NCBI RefSeq assembly: GCF_008000755.1
Contig: NZ_CP041690.1
Coordinates: 3,932,001 to 3,996,000, forward strand
Direction: 5' to 3'
DNA length: 64,000 nucleotides
DNA from: Youhaiella tibetensis
Lineage (GTDB): Bacteria; Pseudomonadota; Alphaproteobacteria; Rhizobiales; Devosiaceae
Made by a program: the position numbers and the translations under genes
Shown here: positions 45,488-55,461 of the stretch, piece by piece
How the letters are laid out: every line of letters starts with the position of its first letter
Position numbering within the stretch: the first letter of the stretch is position 1
Notes under the pieces: model-generated
The model's input: the letters and a program-made list of their open reading frames with translations, nothing else
Told to the model about the DNA's origin: nothing
Database searches by the model: none

Positions 45488-46196
45488 AGTGGACGAGAAT
45501 CGGGGTCAGGATCGAGGTGAGGATGGCGTTGAGGCCCATGGCGATGCCGGCAAAGGTGCCGGCCAGCGGGTCGACGACGAAGGCGCGCGCCGTGCCGATG
45601 CCGTGCGAGGACAACCCCACCGCAAAGCCGCGTGCCGCGTAGTCGCGGATACGGAACGCGTTCATGAGCGGGGTCACGATCACGGCGCCGAGGACGCCGG
45701 TGAGGATCACCAGCACCGCCGTCAGCGACGGCTCCCCGCCCAGCGCCTGGGTAATGCCCATGGCGACGGGCGCCGTGACCGACTTCGGCGCCATGGCGAT
45801 GAGAATATCGTGGGGCAGGCCGAAGAGACGCCCCAGGACGATGACCGAGACGATCGCCACCACCGAGCCGACGACCAGGGCCGCCACCAGCGGCACCAGG
45901 TTGGCACGCACTACCGAACGGTTGCGCACCAGGGGCACGGCGATCGACACCGTGGCGGCGCCGAGCAGGAAGTGCACGAACTGCGCCCCTTCGAAATAGA
46001 CCCCGTAGGGCGTGCGCGAAACCGTGAGCACGATGCTGACCAGCAGGATGGCGATCAGCACCGGATTGACGATCGGGTTGCGCCCCGCCAGCACAGCGAT
46101 GCGATCGGCCGCCAGCCAGGAAAACAGCGTCACCACCAGCCAGAGCAGCGGCTGGGAAGAAAGATAGACCCAAAGGGCAAAAGGCTCGGTGGTCAT
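45477..46196 (-). CDS. lrgB: LrgB-family membrane protein
   Basis: 239 residues with about seven hydrophobic segments. ALGGEPSLTAVLVILTGVLGAV and the late RGFAVGLSSHGIGTARAF are typical of LrgB/CidB. These proteins, with LrgA/CidA, are linked to murein hydrolase export, or in some bacteria to pyruvate or glycolate transport. It overlaps the lrgA gene by 4 bases (ATGA). Confidence 0.92.
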   Translation of the reverse strand: MTTEPFALWVYLSSQPLLWLVVTLFSWLAADRIAVLAGRNPIVNPVLIAILLVSIVLTVSRTPYGVYFEGAQFVHFLLGAATVSIAVPLVRNRSVVRANLVPLVAALVVGSVVAIVSVIVLGRLFGLPHDILIAMAPKSVTAPVAMGITQALGGEPSLTAVLVILTGVLGAVIVTPLMNAFRIRDYAARGFAVGLSSHGIGTARAFVVDPLAGTFAGIAMGLNAILTSILTPILVHWLL

Positions 46197-46549
46197 GCCA
46201 TCACCTTCTTGACCGCAAGGAAGGTTCCCACGGTCGCCAGGAGCGTAACGAGGGTGGAACAGACCAGCGTCAACGCGATGCCGACCGCATTGCTCGACAG
46301 CAGCCCGAGCTGCTGGACGACCCCCACCCCCGCCGGCACGAAGAGCAGGCCGAGATTGGCAAGGATGGCCGTGGCCGTACGTTCGACGGGGAGTTCGAGT
46401 CTGTCGTCCCGATAGCGGACCCGCACGAGCAGGATGGCCGCCAGGATGACGAGGCCCAGGACCGGGCCCGGAATGGGTAGGTTCAGCCAGCGTGTGACGA
46501 CTTCGCCCGCCAGTTGGCAGGCGAGCAGTTGGGCAAATGCGGCGACCAT
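46193..46549 (-). CDS. lrgA: LrgA/CidA-family membrane protein
   Basis: 118 residues with four hydrophobic segments and the family motif LPIPGPVLGLVILAAIL near residue 25, then FVPAGVGVVQQLGLL near 75. It is the upstream partner of lrgB. No LytSR-type regulator is beside it. Confidence 0.92.
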   Translation of the reverse strand: MVAAFAQLLACQLAGEVVTRWLNLPIPGPVLGLVILAAILLVRVRYRDDRLELPVERTATAILANLGLLFVPAGVGVVQQLGLLSSNAVGIALTLVCSTLVTLLATVGTFLAVKKVMA

Positions 46550-46651
46550 GCGGTCACTCCGGAAAAGTTGGACGGTTTGCCGGGAGGCAGCACCCCTTGC
46601 CTAGACCCTGCCGCTGGCGGCGTGAACCCCACCCTTTGTCGCGGGCCGGTA

Positions 46652-47065
46652 TCAGCCGCCGTTCATCGCCTGCCTGGCCAGCGAGACGATCTCGGCCGGG
46701 CGGCCCGCAAGGGCGTCGTCGACCTTGTCCATCAGCATCTGCAGGCTGAAGGGCTTGGGGATGACATCGTAGATCAGTGCTTCGAGTCCATGGGCGCGCT
46801 CGCGCTGGTCGGCGAACCCGGTCATGAGGAGGATGGTGATCTCGGGATAGGCCGCCGCCACAGACAGGGACAGCGCAATGCCGTCCATCACCGGCATCTT
46901 GATGTCCGAGAGCATGAGGTCGAACGCCCCATCGTGCTCGGCCATGGCTTCGGCGGCCAGGCCCCCATCTTCGGCAAACACTACGTCATGGCCCTTGAGC
47001 TCAAGGGCTCTCACCACGAACTGGCGTACGTTGTCGTCGTCTTCTGCAACAAGGATCCGGGCCAT
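46652..47065 (-). CDS. cpdR: CpdR-like single-domain response regulator
   Basis: 137 residues, receiver domain only. The acidic pocket is EDDD near residue 8, the phospho-acceptor Asp lies in LMLSDIKMPVMDG near 54, Thr in LLMTGFA near 81 and Lys in VIPKPF near 103. Single-domain CpdR proteins control ClpXP proteolysis in the alphaproteobacterial cell cycle, and the C-terminal alanine-rich tail is similar. The start ATG shares a base with the upstream gene's stop (TGATG). A call to CpdR rather than another receiver is likely, not certain. Confidence 0.8.
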   Translation of the reverse strand: MARILVAEDDDNVRQFVVRALELKGHDVVFAEDGGLAAEAMAEHDGAFDLMLSDIKMPVMDGIALSLSVAAAYPEITILLMTGFADQRERAHGLEALIYDVIPKPFSLQMLMDKVDDALAGRPAEIVSLARQAMNGG

Positions 47066-47979
47066 CAACGCGTCTCACTGTCTAGATTGTTTGCGGCCGT
47101 TGTGGCCGGGCTTTGTCCCCGGCTCGAGGCGAACGTCAGCTTGACCTGCGACGCCCCGGCTGGAGGTTTTGGGAGTTCGGTAGAGAAGTCGATCACTTCC
47201 CCCGGCTTGAGGTCGCGCGCCTGGGGCGTAACGCTCCATTCGTAGAGCGCGGCGCCCGAACCATCGAGCAGCGTCACCACCACGGAAGGCACCGGCACGA
47301 TCCGGTTGGCGACCGAATAGATGCGCGATTCGATCGAGAGGATGTCGTTGCCGGCGCGCTGGCTGCGCATGGTCTTGAGGTCGCGGATTTCGAGGCCCAC
47401 GACGTTGACGCCCAAGCCCACGCTTTCATAGAGGCCGGCAAGCGCCGGGAACTGGCGCACGATATTGGTACGGAAGAAGAGCCCGCCGCCGATCAGCATG
47501 ACCAGGGCGACTGCCACCAGGATACGGGCCGTCCGGCGCACGCGCGCCATCGGCAATTGCCGCCCGCGCGCATTCTGGCGGCGGAAGAAGGCACGCTGCT
47601 GCTTGCGCGCCAGCGCGGGGTCGACGGCCGGCCGCGGCGGCATCTGCGGGTTGATCGCTTCTTCCTCGACTTCCTCGAAATCGGCGAACTCGTCGGTTGA
47701 CGATTCGTCGTCCTCGCCTGTGGCCTGCGCCGAGGCCTCGCGCTCCTGGGCGGCGAATTCCGCATCGAGCCGCGCCTCGTCGGCCTCATCGAAGAGCTTG
47801 TCGTCCGGATATTCCTCGCCCGGCTGCACCAGGGTCGGCTTGGGCCTCGGCTTGGGGAATTCGGGCATCGCCTGCCAGGCCTCGCCGCAATTGGCGCACT
47901 GCACCTTGCGGCCGGCCGACCCAATGGTCTCCAGAGCGATCTGGTAGCGAGTCTGGCAATGGGGGCAAGTAATTATCAT
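47065..47979 (-). CDS. MJ0042-type zinc-ribbon membrane protein
   Basis: 304 residues. The N-terminus is a zinc ribbon (CPHCQTRYQ...CANCGEAW at residues 5-36). An acidic linker follows (about 50-120, EEYPDDKLFDEADEARLDAEF...), then one membrane segment near residue 155-175 and a periplasmic domain of about 125 residues resembling DUF3426. The function is unknown. It comes directly before the CpdR-like gene and is coupled to it by a stop/start overlap. Confidence 0.85.
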   Translation of the reverse strand: MIITCPHCQTRYQIALETIGSAGRKVQCANCGEAWQAMPEFPKPRPKPTLVQPGEEYPDDKLFDEADEARLDAEFAAQEREASAQATGEDDESSTDEFADFEEVEEEAINPQMPPRPAVDPALARKQQRAFFRRQNARGRQLPMARVRRTARILVAVALVMLIGGGLFFRTNIVRQFPALAGLYESVGLGVNVVGLEIRDLKTMRSQRAGNDILSIESRIYSVANRIVPVPSVVVTLLDGSGAALYEWSVTPQARDLKPGEVIDFSTELPKPPAGASQVKLTFASSRGQSPATTAANNLDSETR

Positions 47980-48087
47980 CGGCCGCAACGCTTGGGCTTG
48001 GAAAGCACCCAAGCTAGCGGCTGGGAGTTAAGACTCCTCAAATTACCGCGAGACGAGGCAACCGAGTTTGCCGCGCCGTGGAGAAAC

Positions 48088-49140
48088 CTACCCGGCGGCC
48101 CCAGCCACGGGGAACAATTGCCAGCGCTTGGGTCGGAAGGCGATGCGGCTCTTTTCGCCGGCCGGATGATCGAACGGCAGGTCGATCTCGACCAGCCCCT
48201 GATCGCCGCCGATTTCAAGCTCCACCCGCCGCGTGCCGCCAACGCGGCGACTGGCGACGACAACCCCTGCAAGGCAGGCCTGCCCTTCCACCAGTTCGAC
48301 ATCGTGCGGCCGGAAATAGAGCCGCGCCACCCCTTCTGGCGCCTCGGGCGCGGCCAGACCGATGGCCCTGCCCCCAACCCAGAGCTGCTTGTTTTCGACC
48401 GTTACCGGCAAGGCGCTTGATTCGCCGATGAAGGAAAAGACGAAGGGCGAATTGGGCCGGTCATAGACCTCGTCGGGCGTCCCGACCTGTTCGATTCGCC
48501 CCTGGCTCATGACCACGAGCCTGTCGGCCAGTTCGAGCGCCTCTTCCTGGTCATGGGTGACGAAGACGGTGGTGTGGCCGGTCCGGTCGTGGATTTCACG
48601 CAGCCATTTGCGCAGTTCCTTGCGCACCTGGGCGTCGAGCGCGCCGAACGGCTCGTCCAGCAGCAGCACTCGCGGCTCGATGGCCAGCGCCCTCGCCAGG
48701 GCCACGCGCTGACGCTGCCCCCCGGAAAGCTGCTGGGGATAGCGCTTTTCGAGCCCGCCGAGCTGGACGAGTTCGAGCAGTTCCATGGCCCGTTTGCGGA
48801 TTTCTTCCTTGGGCGGGCGGGTCTGGCGCGGCCGCACGCGCAGGCCGAACGAGATATTGTCGAGCACCGTCATGTTGCGGAAGAGCGCATAGGCCTGGAA
48901 CACAAAGCCGACATTGCGGTCCTGCACGGATTTTGCGGACGCATCCTCCTCGCCAAAGAAGATCTGGCCGGCCGTCGGTGATTCGAGACCGGCAATCAGA
49001 CGCAGCAGCGTCGTCTTGCCCGAGCCGGACGGCCCCAGCAGCGCGATGAGCTCGCCGCCTTCAATGTCGAGCGACACATCGTGCAGCGCCGGGTAGCGCG
49101 AGAATTCCTTACGGACGTGGCGGACCGAGATATCTTCCAT
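48088..49140 (-). CDS. cysA: Sulfate/thiosulfate ABC transporter ATPase CysA
   Basis: 350 residues. Walker [13 protein letters not shown] near residue 36, signature LSGGQRQR near 137 and Walker [14 protein letters not shown] near 155. The C-terminal TOBE-like domain (about 240-350) includes FRPHDVEL. The opening [22 protein letters not shown] is typical of CysA. Last gene of the sulfate uptake operon, 9 bases after cysW. Confidence 0.94.
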   Translation of the reverse strand: MEDISVRHVRKEFSRYPALHDVSLDIEGGELIALLGPSGSGKTTLLRLIAGLESPTAGQIFFGEEDASAKSVQDRNVGFVFQAYALFRNMTVLDNISFGLRVRPRQTRPPKEEIRKRAMELLELVQLGGLEKRYPQQLSGGQRQRVALARALAIEPRVLLLDEPFGALDAQVRKELRKWLREIHDRTGHTTVFVTHDQEEALELADRLVVMSQGRIEQVGTPDEVYDRPNSPFVFSFIGESSALPVTVENKQLWVGGRAIGLAAPEAPEGVARLYFRPHDVELVEGQACLAGVVVASRRVGGTRRVELEIGGDQGLVEIDLPFDHPAGEKSRIAFRPKRWQLFPVAGAAG

Positions 49141-49149
49141 GTCTTGCCT

Positions 49150-50031
49150 TTAGTGTCGCCGGGTCGCGGCGAGTTCGTCGCCGAAGCGCAACTCGAGGAC
49201 AGTCTTGAGGACGAGGGTGACGAGGGCCAGGAGCGCGAGCAGCGAGGCCACCGCGAAGGCACCGGCGAAATTGTATTCGTTGTACAAGATCTCGATGTGG
49301 AGCGGCATGGTGGTGGTCTTGCCGCGAATGTGGCCGGAGACCACGGACACCGCCCCGAACTCGCCCATGGCGCGGGCGTTGCACAGCAGCACGCCATAGA
49401 GCAGGCCCCATTTGATGTTGGGGAGGGTGACGTGCCAGAACGCCTGCCAGCCATTGGCCCCGAGCGAGAGCGCTGCCTCTTCGTCGCCATTGCCCTGCGC
49501 CTGCATCAGCGGAATGAGCTCGCGCGCGATGAAGGGAAAGGTGACGAAGATCGTGGCGAGCACGATGCCCGGCACGGCGAAGATGATCTCGATATCGTTG
49601 GCCTTGAGCCAGGGCCCGATCAGGCCCTGCGCCCCGAACAGCAGCACATAGACGAGACCCGAGACCACCGGAGACACCGAGAACGGCAGGTCGACCAGGG
49701 TGATAAGGAAGGCCTTGCCCTTGAACTCGAACTTGGCGATGGCCCAGGAGGCGGCGATGCCGAAGACGAGGTTGAGTGGCACCGCGATAGCCGCAACCAG
49801 GAGCGTGAGCTGTATGGCCGCCACTGCGTCGCGCTGCGTCAGCGACTTGAGGAAGAACTCGCCCCCCTTCCGGAAGGCTTCCGAAAACACCAGCACCAGC
49901 GGCAGGACCAGCACCAGCAGCATGAAGGCGACGGCGAGTGCGATCAGGGTCATGCGCACCGAGGCCCGCTCGGTGGTCGCACTCACATGGACGTTGGGTG
50001 CGCTCGGCGCGGGACGGCTGTCATAGACCAT
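49150..50031 (-). CDS. cysW: Sulfate ABC transporter permease CysW
   Basis: 293 residues with six membrane segments. The coupling loop EEAALSLGANGWQAFWHVTLPNIKWGL near residue 172 and ARAMGEFGAVSVVSGHIRGKT near 208 are CysW features. Two ATG codons compete; the one at 50031 has AGGAGG at 7 bases, whereas the other (50037) touches that site. It overlaps the cysT end by 11 bases. Confidence 0.93.
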   Translation of the reverse strand: MVYDSRPAPSAPNVHVSATTERASVRMTLIALAVAFMLLVLVLPLVLVFSEAFRKGGEFFLKSLTQRDAVAAIQLTLLVAAIAVPLNLVFGIAASWAIAKFEFKGKAFLITLVDLPFSVSPVVSGLVYVLLFGAQGLIGPWLKANDIEIIFAVPGIVLATIFVTFPFIARELIPLMQAQGNGDEEAALSLGANGWQAFWHVTLPNIKWGLLYGVLLCNARAMGEFGAVSVVSGHIRGKTTTMPLHIEILYNEYNFAGAFAVASLLALLALVTLVLKTVLELRFGDELAATRRH

Positions 50032-50980
50032 CGCCATACCTCCTGCGGCTCCAGGCCTGGATGAGGTTGATCGCCAGCAACATTGCAAAGGCGATGACCA
50101 GCATGATCACGGCAATGGTCGATGCCGCAGGCTGGTCGAATTCCTCCAGGCGTATGACGATGAGAAGGGGTGCGATCTCGGAGACGTAGGGGATGTTGCC
50201 GGCAATGAAGATGACCGAGCCGTATTCCCCCACCGCCCGTGCGAAGGCCAGCGCGAAGCCGGTGAGAACCGCCGGCGCGAGGCGCGGCAGGATGACCCGG
50301 GTGATGGTTTGCCAGCGGGTTGCACCGAGCGTTGCGGCGGCCTCTTCGAGCTCCTGCTCGAATTCTTCCAGGATCGGCTGGACGGTGCGCACCACGAAGG
50401 GCAGGCCGATGAAGATGAGGGCGAGCGTGATGCCGGTCGGCGTGTAGGCGATCTTGATATTGAGCGCCCCGAACTGGCTGGCCCACCAGCTGCCGGGAGC
50501 GAAGAACTGCCCGATGATGCCGGCTGGGGCGAAGAGCGACCCCACCCACCCCTTGGGGGCATAGAGGGTGGACAGCGCAATGCCGGCCACCGCCGTGGGC
50601 AACGCAAAAGGTAGATCGACGATGGCATCGAGCAGCCGGCGCCCCGGAAAGCGATAGCGCACCAGCACCCAGGCCACGATCACCCCGAAGACGACATTGA
50701 TCGCCGCCGCGATGAACGACGACCCGAAGCTGACCCAGAGCGCCGCCAGGGTTCGCCGGTCGGTGGCGATTTCCACCAACCGCTCGGGCGGCAGCGAAAA
50801 GGCCTTAAAGAACAAGGCCGCTATGGGGATCAGGACGATGATCGAAAGATAAAGAAGGGTGTATCCGAAGGTGAGCCCGAAGCCCGGGATGACGCTGGGT
50901 TTGACGAAGGACCAGCCCGCCCGGGCGGGCTGGTTCCCACGGTTACTGGCCGGGTGAGTAGAGCTTGTCAAAGATACCAC
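50021..50980 (-). CDS. cysT: Sulfate ABC transporter permease CysT (CysU)
   Basis: 319 residues. [23 protein letters not shown] near residue 30 and the coupling loop [21 protein letters not shown] near 200 are typical. The start is unclear: the conserved part begins near residue 27, no ATG lies ahead, and GTG (50980) or TTG (50971) would both lie inside the binding-protein gene. A perfect palindrome at 50912-50933 falls within the first codons. Confidence 0.9.
   Translation of the reverse strand: MVSLTSSTHPASNRGNQPARAGWSFVKPSVIPGFGLTFGYTLLYLSIIVLIPIAALFFKAFSLPPERLVEIATDRRTLAALWVSFGSSFIAAAINVVFGVIVAWVLVRYRFPGRRLLDAIVDLPFALPTAVAGIALSTLYAPKGWVGSLFAPAGIIGQFFAPGSWWASQFGALNIKIAYTPTGITLALIFIGLPFVVRTVQPILEEFEQELEEAAATLGATRWQTITRVILPRLAPAVLTGFALAFARAVGEYGSVIFIAGNIPYVSEIAPLLIVIRLEEFDQPAASTIAVIMLVIAFAMLLAINLIQAWSRRRYGDGL
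50912..50933. promoter_or_regulatory. Perfect palindrome between sulfate-binding protein and permease genes
   Basis: A 22-base perfect palindrome (CCAGCCCGCCC and its complement) begins 9 bases after the binding-protein stop on the minus strand. In RNA it would form a very stable hairpin just after the binding-protein gene, near the translation start of cysT. Likely uncouples the levels of the two products. Confidence 0.6.
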
Positions 50981-51974
50981 CGTCCCCGAAGTGCTTGGGC
51001 TGAGCTACCTTCCAGCCGCCAAAGACAGGATCATCAATACTGACCAGCTTGATCGTTGGGAAGGCTTGCACCAGCGCCTGGTCGGTTACCAGCTCGGGCT
51101 TGGACGGCCGGTAGTGGTTCCTGGCGGCGATGGTCTGGCCCTCGGGCGAATAGAGATATTCGAGATAGGCCTGCGCCACTTCGCGCGTTCCGTGCTTGTC
51201 GACATTGCCGTCCACGATGGCCACCGGCGGCTCGGCCTTGATCGACTGCGGCGGGATGACGATGTCGAAATTGTCCGCCCCGAATTCGTCGAGCACGAGA
51301 TAGGCCTCGTTCTCCCAGGCAAGCAGCACGTCGCCGAGTTCCTTCTGGGCAAAGGTGACCGTCGAGCCGCGCGCACCGGTATCGAGCACCGGCACGTGCT
51401 GGTAGAGCGCCTTGATGTAATCCTCGATCCTGGCTTCATCGCCCGAGAACTGGTCGTTGGCCCAAGCCCAGGCGGCGAGGTAGTTCCAGCGCGCGCCACC
51501 CGAGGTCTTGGGGTTGGGCGTGATGACTTCGACCCCGTCCTTGACCAGGTCGCCCCAGTCCTGGATCGCCTTGGGGTTACTCTTGCGCACGAGGAAGACG
51601 ATCGTGGAGGTGTAGGGGGTGGAATTGTTCTCGAAGTGAGAACGCCAGTCCGGCTTGATGAGGCCGGATTTTTCGACGATGGCGTTGATGTCGCTTTCGA
51701 GCGCCAGCGTCACGACATCGGCTTCAAGCCCATCGATGACGGCCTGGGCCTGCTTGCCCGAGCCGCCATGACTGTTGTCGATGGTGACGGAATTGCCGGT
51801 CGTTTCCTTCCAGTGCGCCGCAAAGGCGTCGTTGAACTGCTGGTAGAGTTCGCGGGTGGGATCGTAGGAAACGTTGAGCAAGGTCTGGTCGTCGGCACGC
51901 GCCGTGACCGCAAACCCGATGATCAGCGCGGCTGCCAGCCCGCCATAGGCGAGAATTCGAGCGGTCGTCTTCAT
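50943..51974 (-). CDS. Sulfate ABC transporter substrate-binding protein
   Basis: 343 residues with signal peptide ([19 protein letters not shown], cut after ARA near residue 25). [19 protein letters not shown] near residue 31 and [15 protein letters not shown] near 55 are hallmarks of Sbp/CysP-type sulfate-binding proteins. GGAGGACAG before the ATG fixes the start. First gene of the operon, behind a palindromic candidate operator. Confidence 0.93.
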   Translation of the reverse strand: MKTTARILAYGGLAAALIIGFAVTARADDQTLLNVSYDPTRELYQQFNDAFAAHWKETTGNSVTIDNSHGGSGKQAQAVIDGLEADVVTLALESDINAIVEKSGLIKPDWRSHFENNSTPYTSTIVFLVRKSNPKAIQDWGDLVKDGVEVITPNPKTSGGARWNYLAAWAWANDQFSGDEARIEDYIKALYQHVPVLDTGARGSTVTFAQKELGDVLLAWENEAYLVLDEFGADNFDIVIPPQSIKAEPPVAIVDGNVDKHGTREVAQAYLEYLYSPEGQTIAARNHYRPSKPELVTDQALVQAFPTIKLVSIDDPVFGGWKVAQPKHFGDGGIFDKLYSPGQ

Positions 51975-52009
51975 CTGTCCTCCAGGGCTCCTATCGGTGA
52001 AGATCGAAT

Positions 52010-52034
52010 AAAGCCTACTGGATAGGTAGGCTTT
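52010..52034. promoter_or_regulatory. Candidate Rrf2 operator upstream of the sulfate operon
   Basis: AAAGCCTAC-N7-GTAGGCTTT, a perfect 9-bp inverted repeat, lies 36 bases before the binding-protein start and between it and the Rrf2 gene (both on the minus strand). The size suits a dimeric winged-helix regulator such as the Rrf2 protein encoded next door. Nothing else was recognised in 51975-52174. Confidence 0.55.
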
Positions 52035-52174
52035 TACAAGCCGGACACCTGCCCTCGAACCGACGACAAGGAGAAAAAGTTCCTTGCCAACCCTCGATGC
52101 GCAGAAAAAGTCCGCCGGGCACCACCCCGCCGGACAAGCTAGAGAGCAATCCGTTTCGGTTTGATCGAGACGGT

Positions 52175-52603
52175 CTAGAGCGTCTCGAGCTCGACATGGA
52201 CCGCGTCGGCGAGCGTCGTGCGGTCGAGCACCTCGCGCGTCGCCTCGGCAACCCTGGCGAAGACATGGCGCACTTCGCAGCTTTCCTCTTCGCGGCAATC
52301 CTCGCAGCGGCGGTAGAACACCTTGGAGAGGCAGGGGAGCGGCGCGATCGGCCCGTCGATGAGACGCAGCACCTCCCCGAAGGTCACCTCGCCCGGCGTC
52401 TTGAGGAGGGCATAGCCGCCCGTGCGCCCGCGCTGGCTGGTGACAATGCCGGCGCGCTTGAGTTCGAGCAGGATCTGCTCGAGGAATTTCTTGGGGATGG
52501 CCTGCTCGCGCGAAATCTCGGAAATCATGCGCGTCGCACCCGGAGGCGCCCTGGTCAACGCGACCAGCGCCCTGAGCGCATACTTTGCCTTCTGAGAAAT
52601 CAT
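52175..52603 (-). CDS. Rrf2-family transcriptional regulator
   Basis: 142 residues. The winged helix [17 protein letters not shown]...[35 protein letters not shown] is standard Rrf2. The sensory loop has four cysteines (91, 100, 103 and 109), not the three of the IscR C-x5-C-x5-C pattern, so it may bind a different Fe-S cluster or sense thiols, as CymR does through a partner. It stands upstream of the sulfate operon on the same strand, with a palindrome between them, so it probably regulates sulfur uptake. The ATG at 52603 is where homology begins. Confidence 0.87.
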   Translation of the reverse strand: MISQKAKYALRALVALTRAPPGATRMISEISREQAIPKKFLEQILLELKRAGIVTSQRGRTGGYALLKTPGEVTFGEVLRLIDGPIAPLPCLSKVFYRRCEDCREEESCEVRHVFARVAEATREVLDRTTLADAVHVELETL

Positions 52604-52652
52604 CGCCAACAGAACCTTGCGACGCCTGGCGCCGTGACCCGAGTAAAGCACA

Positions 52653-52685
52653 TTATTGCCGCGCCGGTGAGAGGCGCAGCAATAA
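52653..52685. terminator. Hairpin between antiporter gene end and Rrf2 gene
   Basis: TTATTGC-c-GCGCC pairs with GGCGC-a-GCAATAA with one internal mismatch and a 7-base loop. It lies 15 bases beyond the antiporter stop in the direction of transcription, so it probably ends that transcript. Confidence 0.6.
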
Positions 52686-52699
52686 ATTCGTCAGTCCGC

Positions 52700-55282
52700 T
52701 CAAGGTGTCCGCGAGGATTCGTCGTCCTGCTTCTCCTCGCCGGGCTCTGGCTCGCCCTCCTCCTGCTCGGTCTTGGGTGCCTGGGCTTGCGCCTCGCGCT
52801 CCAGAGCCTCCATCTCAGCAGGATTGTTTCCGGGCAACTCCTGCGGGCTCGGATCGACCGAAGGCAGCTCGACCGGGGTCGGCTCGATCTCGGCGGGCGG
52901 CACGGTGGGGAGTTCTGCCGGAGGCTGCGGAATCTCGGTCGGCGCGGGCACCGGCACTTCCTCGGGCGGCTTCACCGGTTCGGGCGCCGGTGTCGGTTCC
53001 GGGGACGGAGGCGGGACCGGCTCGGGGGTGGGCTCGGGTTCGGGAGCCGGCGGCACCGGCAGCGGCTCGGGAGACGGCTCGGGCTTGGGTTCAGGCGGCG
53101 TTTCCGGCGGCGGCACTGGCTCGGCCGGGTCGCCCGGCGGACCCAGGATAATCACCTCGGGCACGTCACTCTCGGGTTCTTGAGGGCTCGGTGCGACGAT
53201 TACGGGTTCCTGCGAAGAAGGCGAAGCCGCCTCTTCGAGCGCAGGCTCAACCGCGAGCACCTCACCGACCGACGGCTCGGCCGCGACCGGTTCGGGCTCG
53301 ACCGATTGGGCTGGCAGGTCGACCAGGGTTTCCTCGGTCACCGCAATCGCGGCCGGCGCGGCCACGGCGGCACCGGCCAGCGTGGGTTCGATGGCCTTGG
53401 TCAGGAAATTTTCCACCGGAGCCAGCTTGGGCCCGCTCGTCTCGGGCTCCTCGGGCGTGACCGGGCCGGCTTCCTCGGGACGCTTGCCCTCGAGGAAAGC
53501 CAGCATGCCCAAGCCGATCTCGCGTTCGCCCATCATTACCGTGTTGGCACCCATTCGCGTCAGATACTCCTGTTCCTCGTGCGAATGCGCTCTCACCACT
53601 ATGTCGATCCCCGCATTGAGTTTGCGGCATTGCTCGACCGCCTGCCCGGCCTCGAAGGAGTTGCGCATCGCAATGACAAGGCGCCGCGCGCCCTCCACAT
53701 TGGCGAGCGCCAGCACTTCAGGACTGGCGGCGTTGCCCACAACGACTTCGATGGCCAGGGCACGGGCTTCCGCAATCCTGCTATCGGAATCCTCGATGAC
53801 GAGGAATGGTTCCCCGTCGGCCTTGAGGCCCTCCCCGATCACCGACCCGACCCGACCGAAACCGACCAGTATTGTATGGCCGGAAAGCGTGGTGGGCGTC
53901 GGCACGTCGTCAGGCTCCGGTGCGATGACGGGCTCTTCGGCGGCAACGCTCGCGCTTGCTTCCGTCGTGGGCTCGAGCGAAGGCTCGACCGGTGCCGACA
54001 CGACCGGTTCAACGCCTGCCGGCTCGCCACGGCGCAAAGCGGCGCGGGCCTCGAGCCGTGGGCGCAGACGATCGGCGATGAAGAACATCAGCGGATTGAG
54101 AATGATCGAGATCATGGCGCCGGCCAGGATCAGGTCCCGCCCCTCCTCGGGCAGGATGTGCAGAGACACGCCCATTGCGGCGAGGATGAACGAAAATTCG
54201 CCGATCTGGGCGAGGCTCGCCGAGATGGTGAGGGCCGTCGAAACCGGCCGGCGGAACGCCAGCACGATCAGGAACGCCGCTACCGACTTGCCGATGAGGA
54301 TGATGAAGAGCGCCCCCAGCACCGGGAGGGGATTCTCGATGATGACCATCGGATCGACGAGCATGCCGACCGAAACGAAGAACAGCACCGCGAACGCGTC
54401 ACGCAGCGGCAAAGTCTCGTTGGCGGCGCGCTGGGACAATTCGCTTTCCGAAAGGATCATGCCGGCAAAGAACGCGCCCAGCGCCAGGGAAACCCCGAAG
54501 AGGTAGGCAGCGCCGAGCGCCACGCCGAGCGCGATGGCGAGAACGGCGAGCCGGAAGAGTTCGCGATTGCCGGTATGGGCGACGGCATGGAGCATCCAGG
54601 GAATGACGCGCCGCCCCACCACCAGCATGAAACCGACGAACGCGGCCACCTTGATGATGGTGATCGCGATGATGCCGACCACCCCGATATCGGCGCCGGT
54701 CAGCCGTTCGGCCAGCGAAACGAAGGAATCGTGCGGCACCGGCGCGGTATCGCCGCCCAGGATCGGGGCCAGCGCCGGGATGAGCACCAGGGCGAGGATC
54801 ATCGCCAGGTCTTCCACGATCAGCCAGCCAATGGCCAGCTTGCCGCGCTCGGTGTCGATGAGGCGGCGATCCTGCATGGTCTTGAGCAGCACGACCGTCG
54901 AGGCGACCGACAGCGCCAGGCCCAGCACGATGCCGGCGCCGACGCCCCAGCCCAGTAAGAGGGCGAGACCCACGCCCAGGAGGGTCGCGAAGGCGATCTG
55001 AACCAGGGCCCCGGGGATGGCTAGGGTTTTGACCGTCATCAGGTCCTTGAGCGAAAAGTGCAGCCCCACGCCGAACATCAGCAGGATCACGCCGATCTCG
55101 GCCAACTGGTTGGCGATGGAGATATCGGCCACGAAGCCCGGCGAGGACGGCCCGACCAGGATACCGGCAAACAGATATCCGATGAGGGGCGGTAACCGCA
55201 GCCGGTTGGCAATCGAGCCGAAGATGAACGCCAGGACGAACGCAACGACGATCGTGGTGATCAGGGGCGTATCATGGGGCAT
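52700..55282 (-). CDS. CPA2-family cation:proton antiporter with TrkA-N domain (KefB/YbaL-like)
   Basis: 860 residues. The first 400 hold about 12 membrane segments, starting PLITTIVVAFVLAFIFGSIANRLRLPPLIGYLFAGILVGP. A Pro/Glu-rich linker (about 410-462) leads to a TrkA-N domain (about 465-590) with the nucleotide loop ILVGFGRVGSVIGEGL. The last 260 residues are a Pro/Glu/Val-rich, largely disordered tail that typical KefB or YbaL proteins of about 560 residues lack. It should exchange K+ or Na+ for H+, gated by nucleotide. Monocistronic, with a hairpin after the stop. Confidence 0.87.
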   Translation of the reverse strand: MPHDTPLITTIVVAFVLAFIFGSIANRLRLPPLIGYLFAGILVGPSSPGFVADISIANQLAEIGVILLMFGVGLHFSLKDLMTVKTLAIPGALVQIAFATLLGVGLALLLGWGVGAGIVLGLALSVASTVVLLKTMQDRRLIDTERGKLAIGWLIVEDLAMILALVLIPALAPILGGDTAPVPHDSFVSLAERLTGADIGVVGIIAITIIKVAAFVGFMLVVGRRVIPWMLHAVAHTGNRELFRLAVLAIALGVALGAAYLFGVSLALGAFFAGMILSESELSQRAANETLPLRDAFAVLFFVSVGMLVDPMVIIENPLPVLGALFIILIGKSVAAFLIVLAFRRPVSTALTISASLAQIGEFSFILAAMGVSLHILPEEGRDLILAGAMISIILNPLMFFIADRLRPRLEARAALRRGEPAGVEPVVSAPVEPSLEPTTEASASVAAEEPVIAPEPDDVPTPTTLSGHTILVGFGRVGSVIGEGLKADGEPFLVIEDSDSRIAEARALAIEVVVGNAASPEVLALANVEGARRLVIAMRNSFEAGQAVEQCRKLNAGIDIVVRAHSHEEQEYLTRMGANTVMMGEREIGLGMLAFLEGKRPEEAGPVTPEEPETSGPKLAPVENFLTKAIEPTLAGAAVAAPAAIAVTEETLVDLPAQSVEPEPVAAEPSVGEVLAVEPALEEAASPSSQEPVIVAPSPQEPESDVPEVIILGPPGDPAEPVPPPETPPEPKPEPSPEPLPVPPAPEPEPTPEPVPPPSPEPTPAPEPVKPPEEVPVPAPTEIPQPPAELPTVPPAEIEPTPVELPSVDPSPQELPGNNPAEMEALEREAQAQAPKTEQEEGEPEPGEEKQDDESSRTP

Positions 55283-55461
55283 TCAACAGGTCTCCGGCGG
55301 CGCCCGCCCGGGCGCCGTGTGTGGTCAAGAAAACGAAAATGAGGATTCGGCGGCTGCCGCGCAAGCGATAGCGCCAAAGGCATCGAACAAATTTGGCTTG
55401 TGTCGCATCGACTTCCCGCCAATCGTCCATGCGTCACTCTACCGGCAATTAGGTGCAAAAC

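Noticed and set aside
52097-54958. 953-codon open frame opposite the antiporter gene
   Set aside because: Antisense shadow: Arg/Gly/His-rich, with no domain, while the opposite strand has clear membrane segments and a TrkA-N domain.
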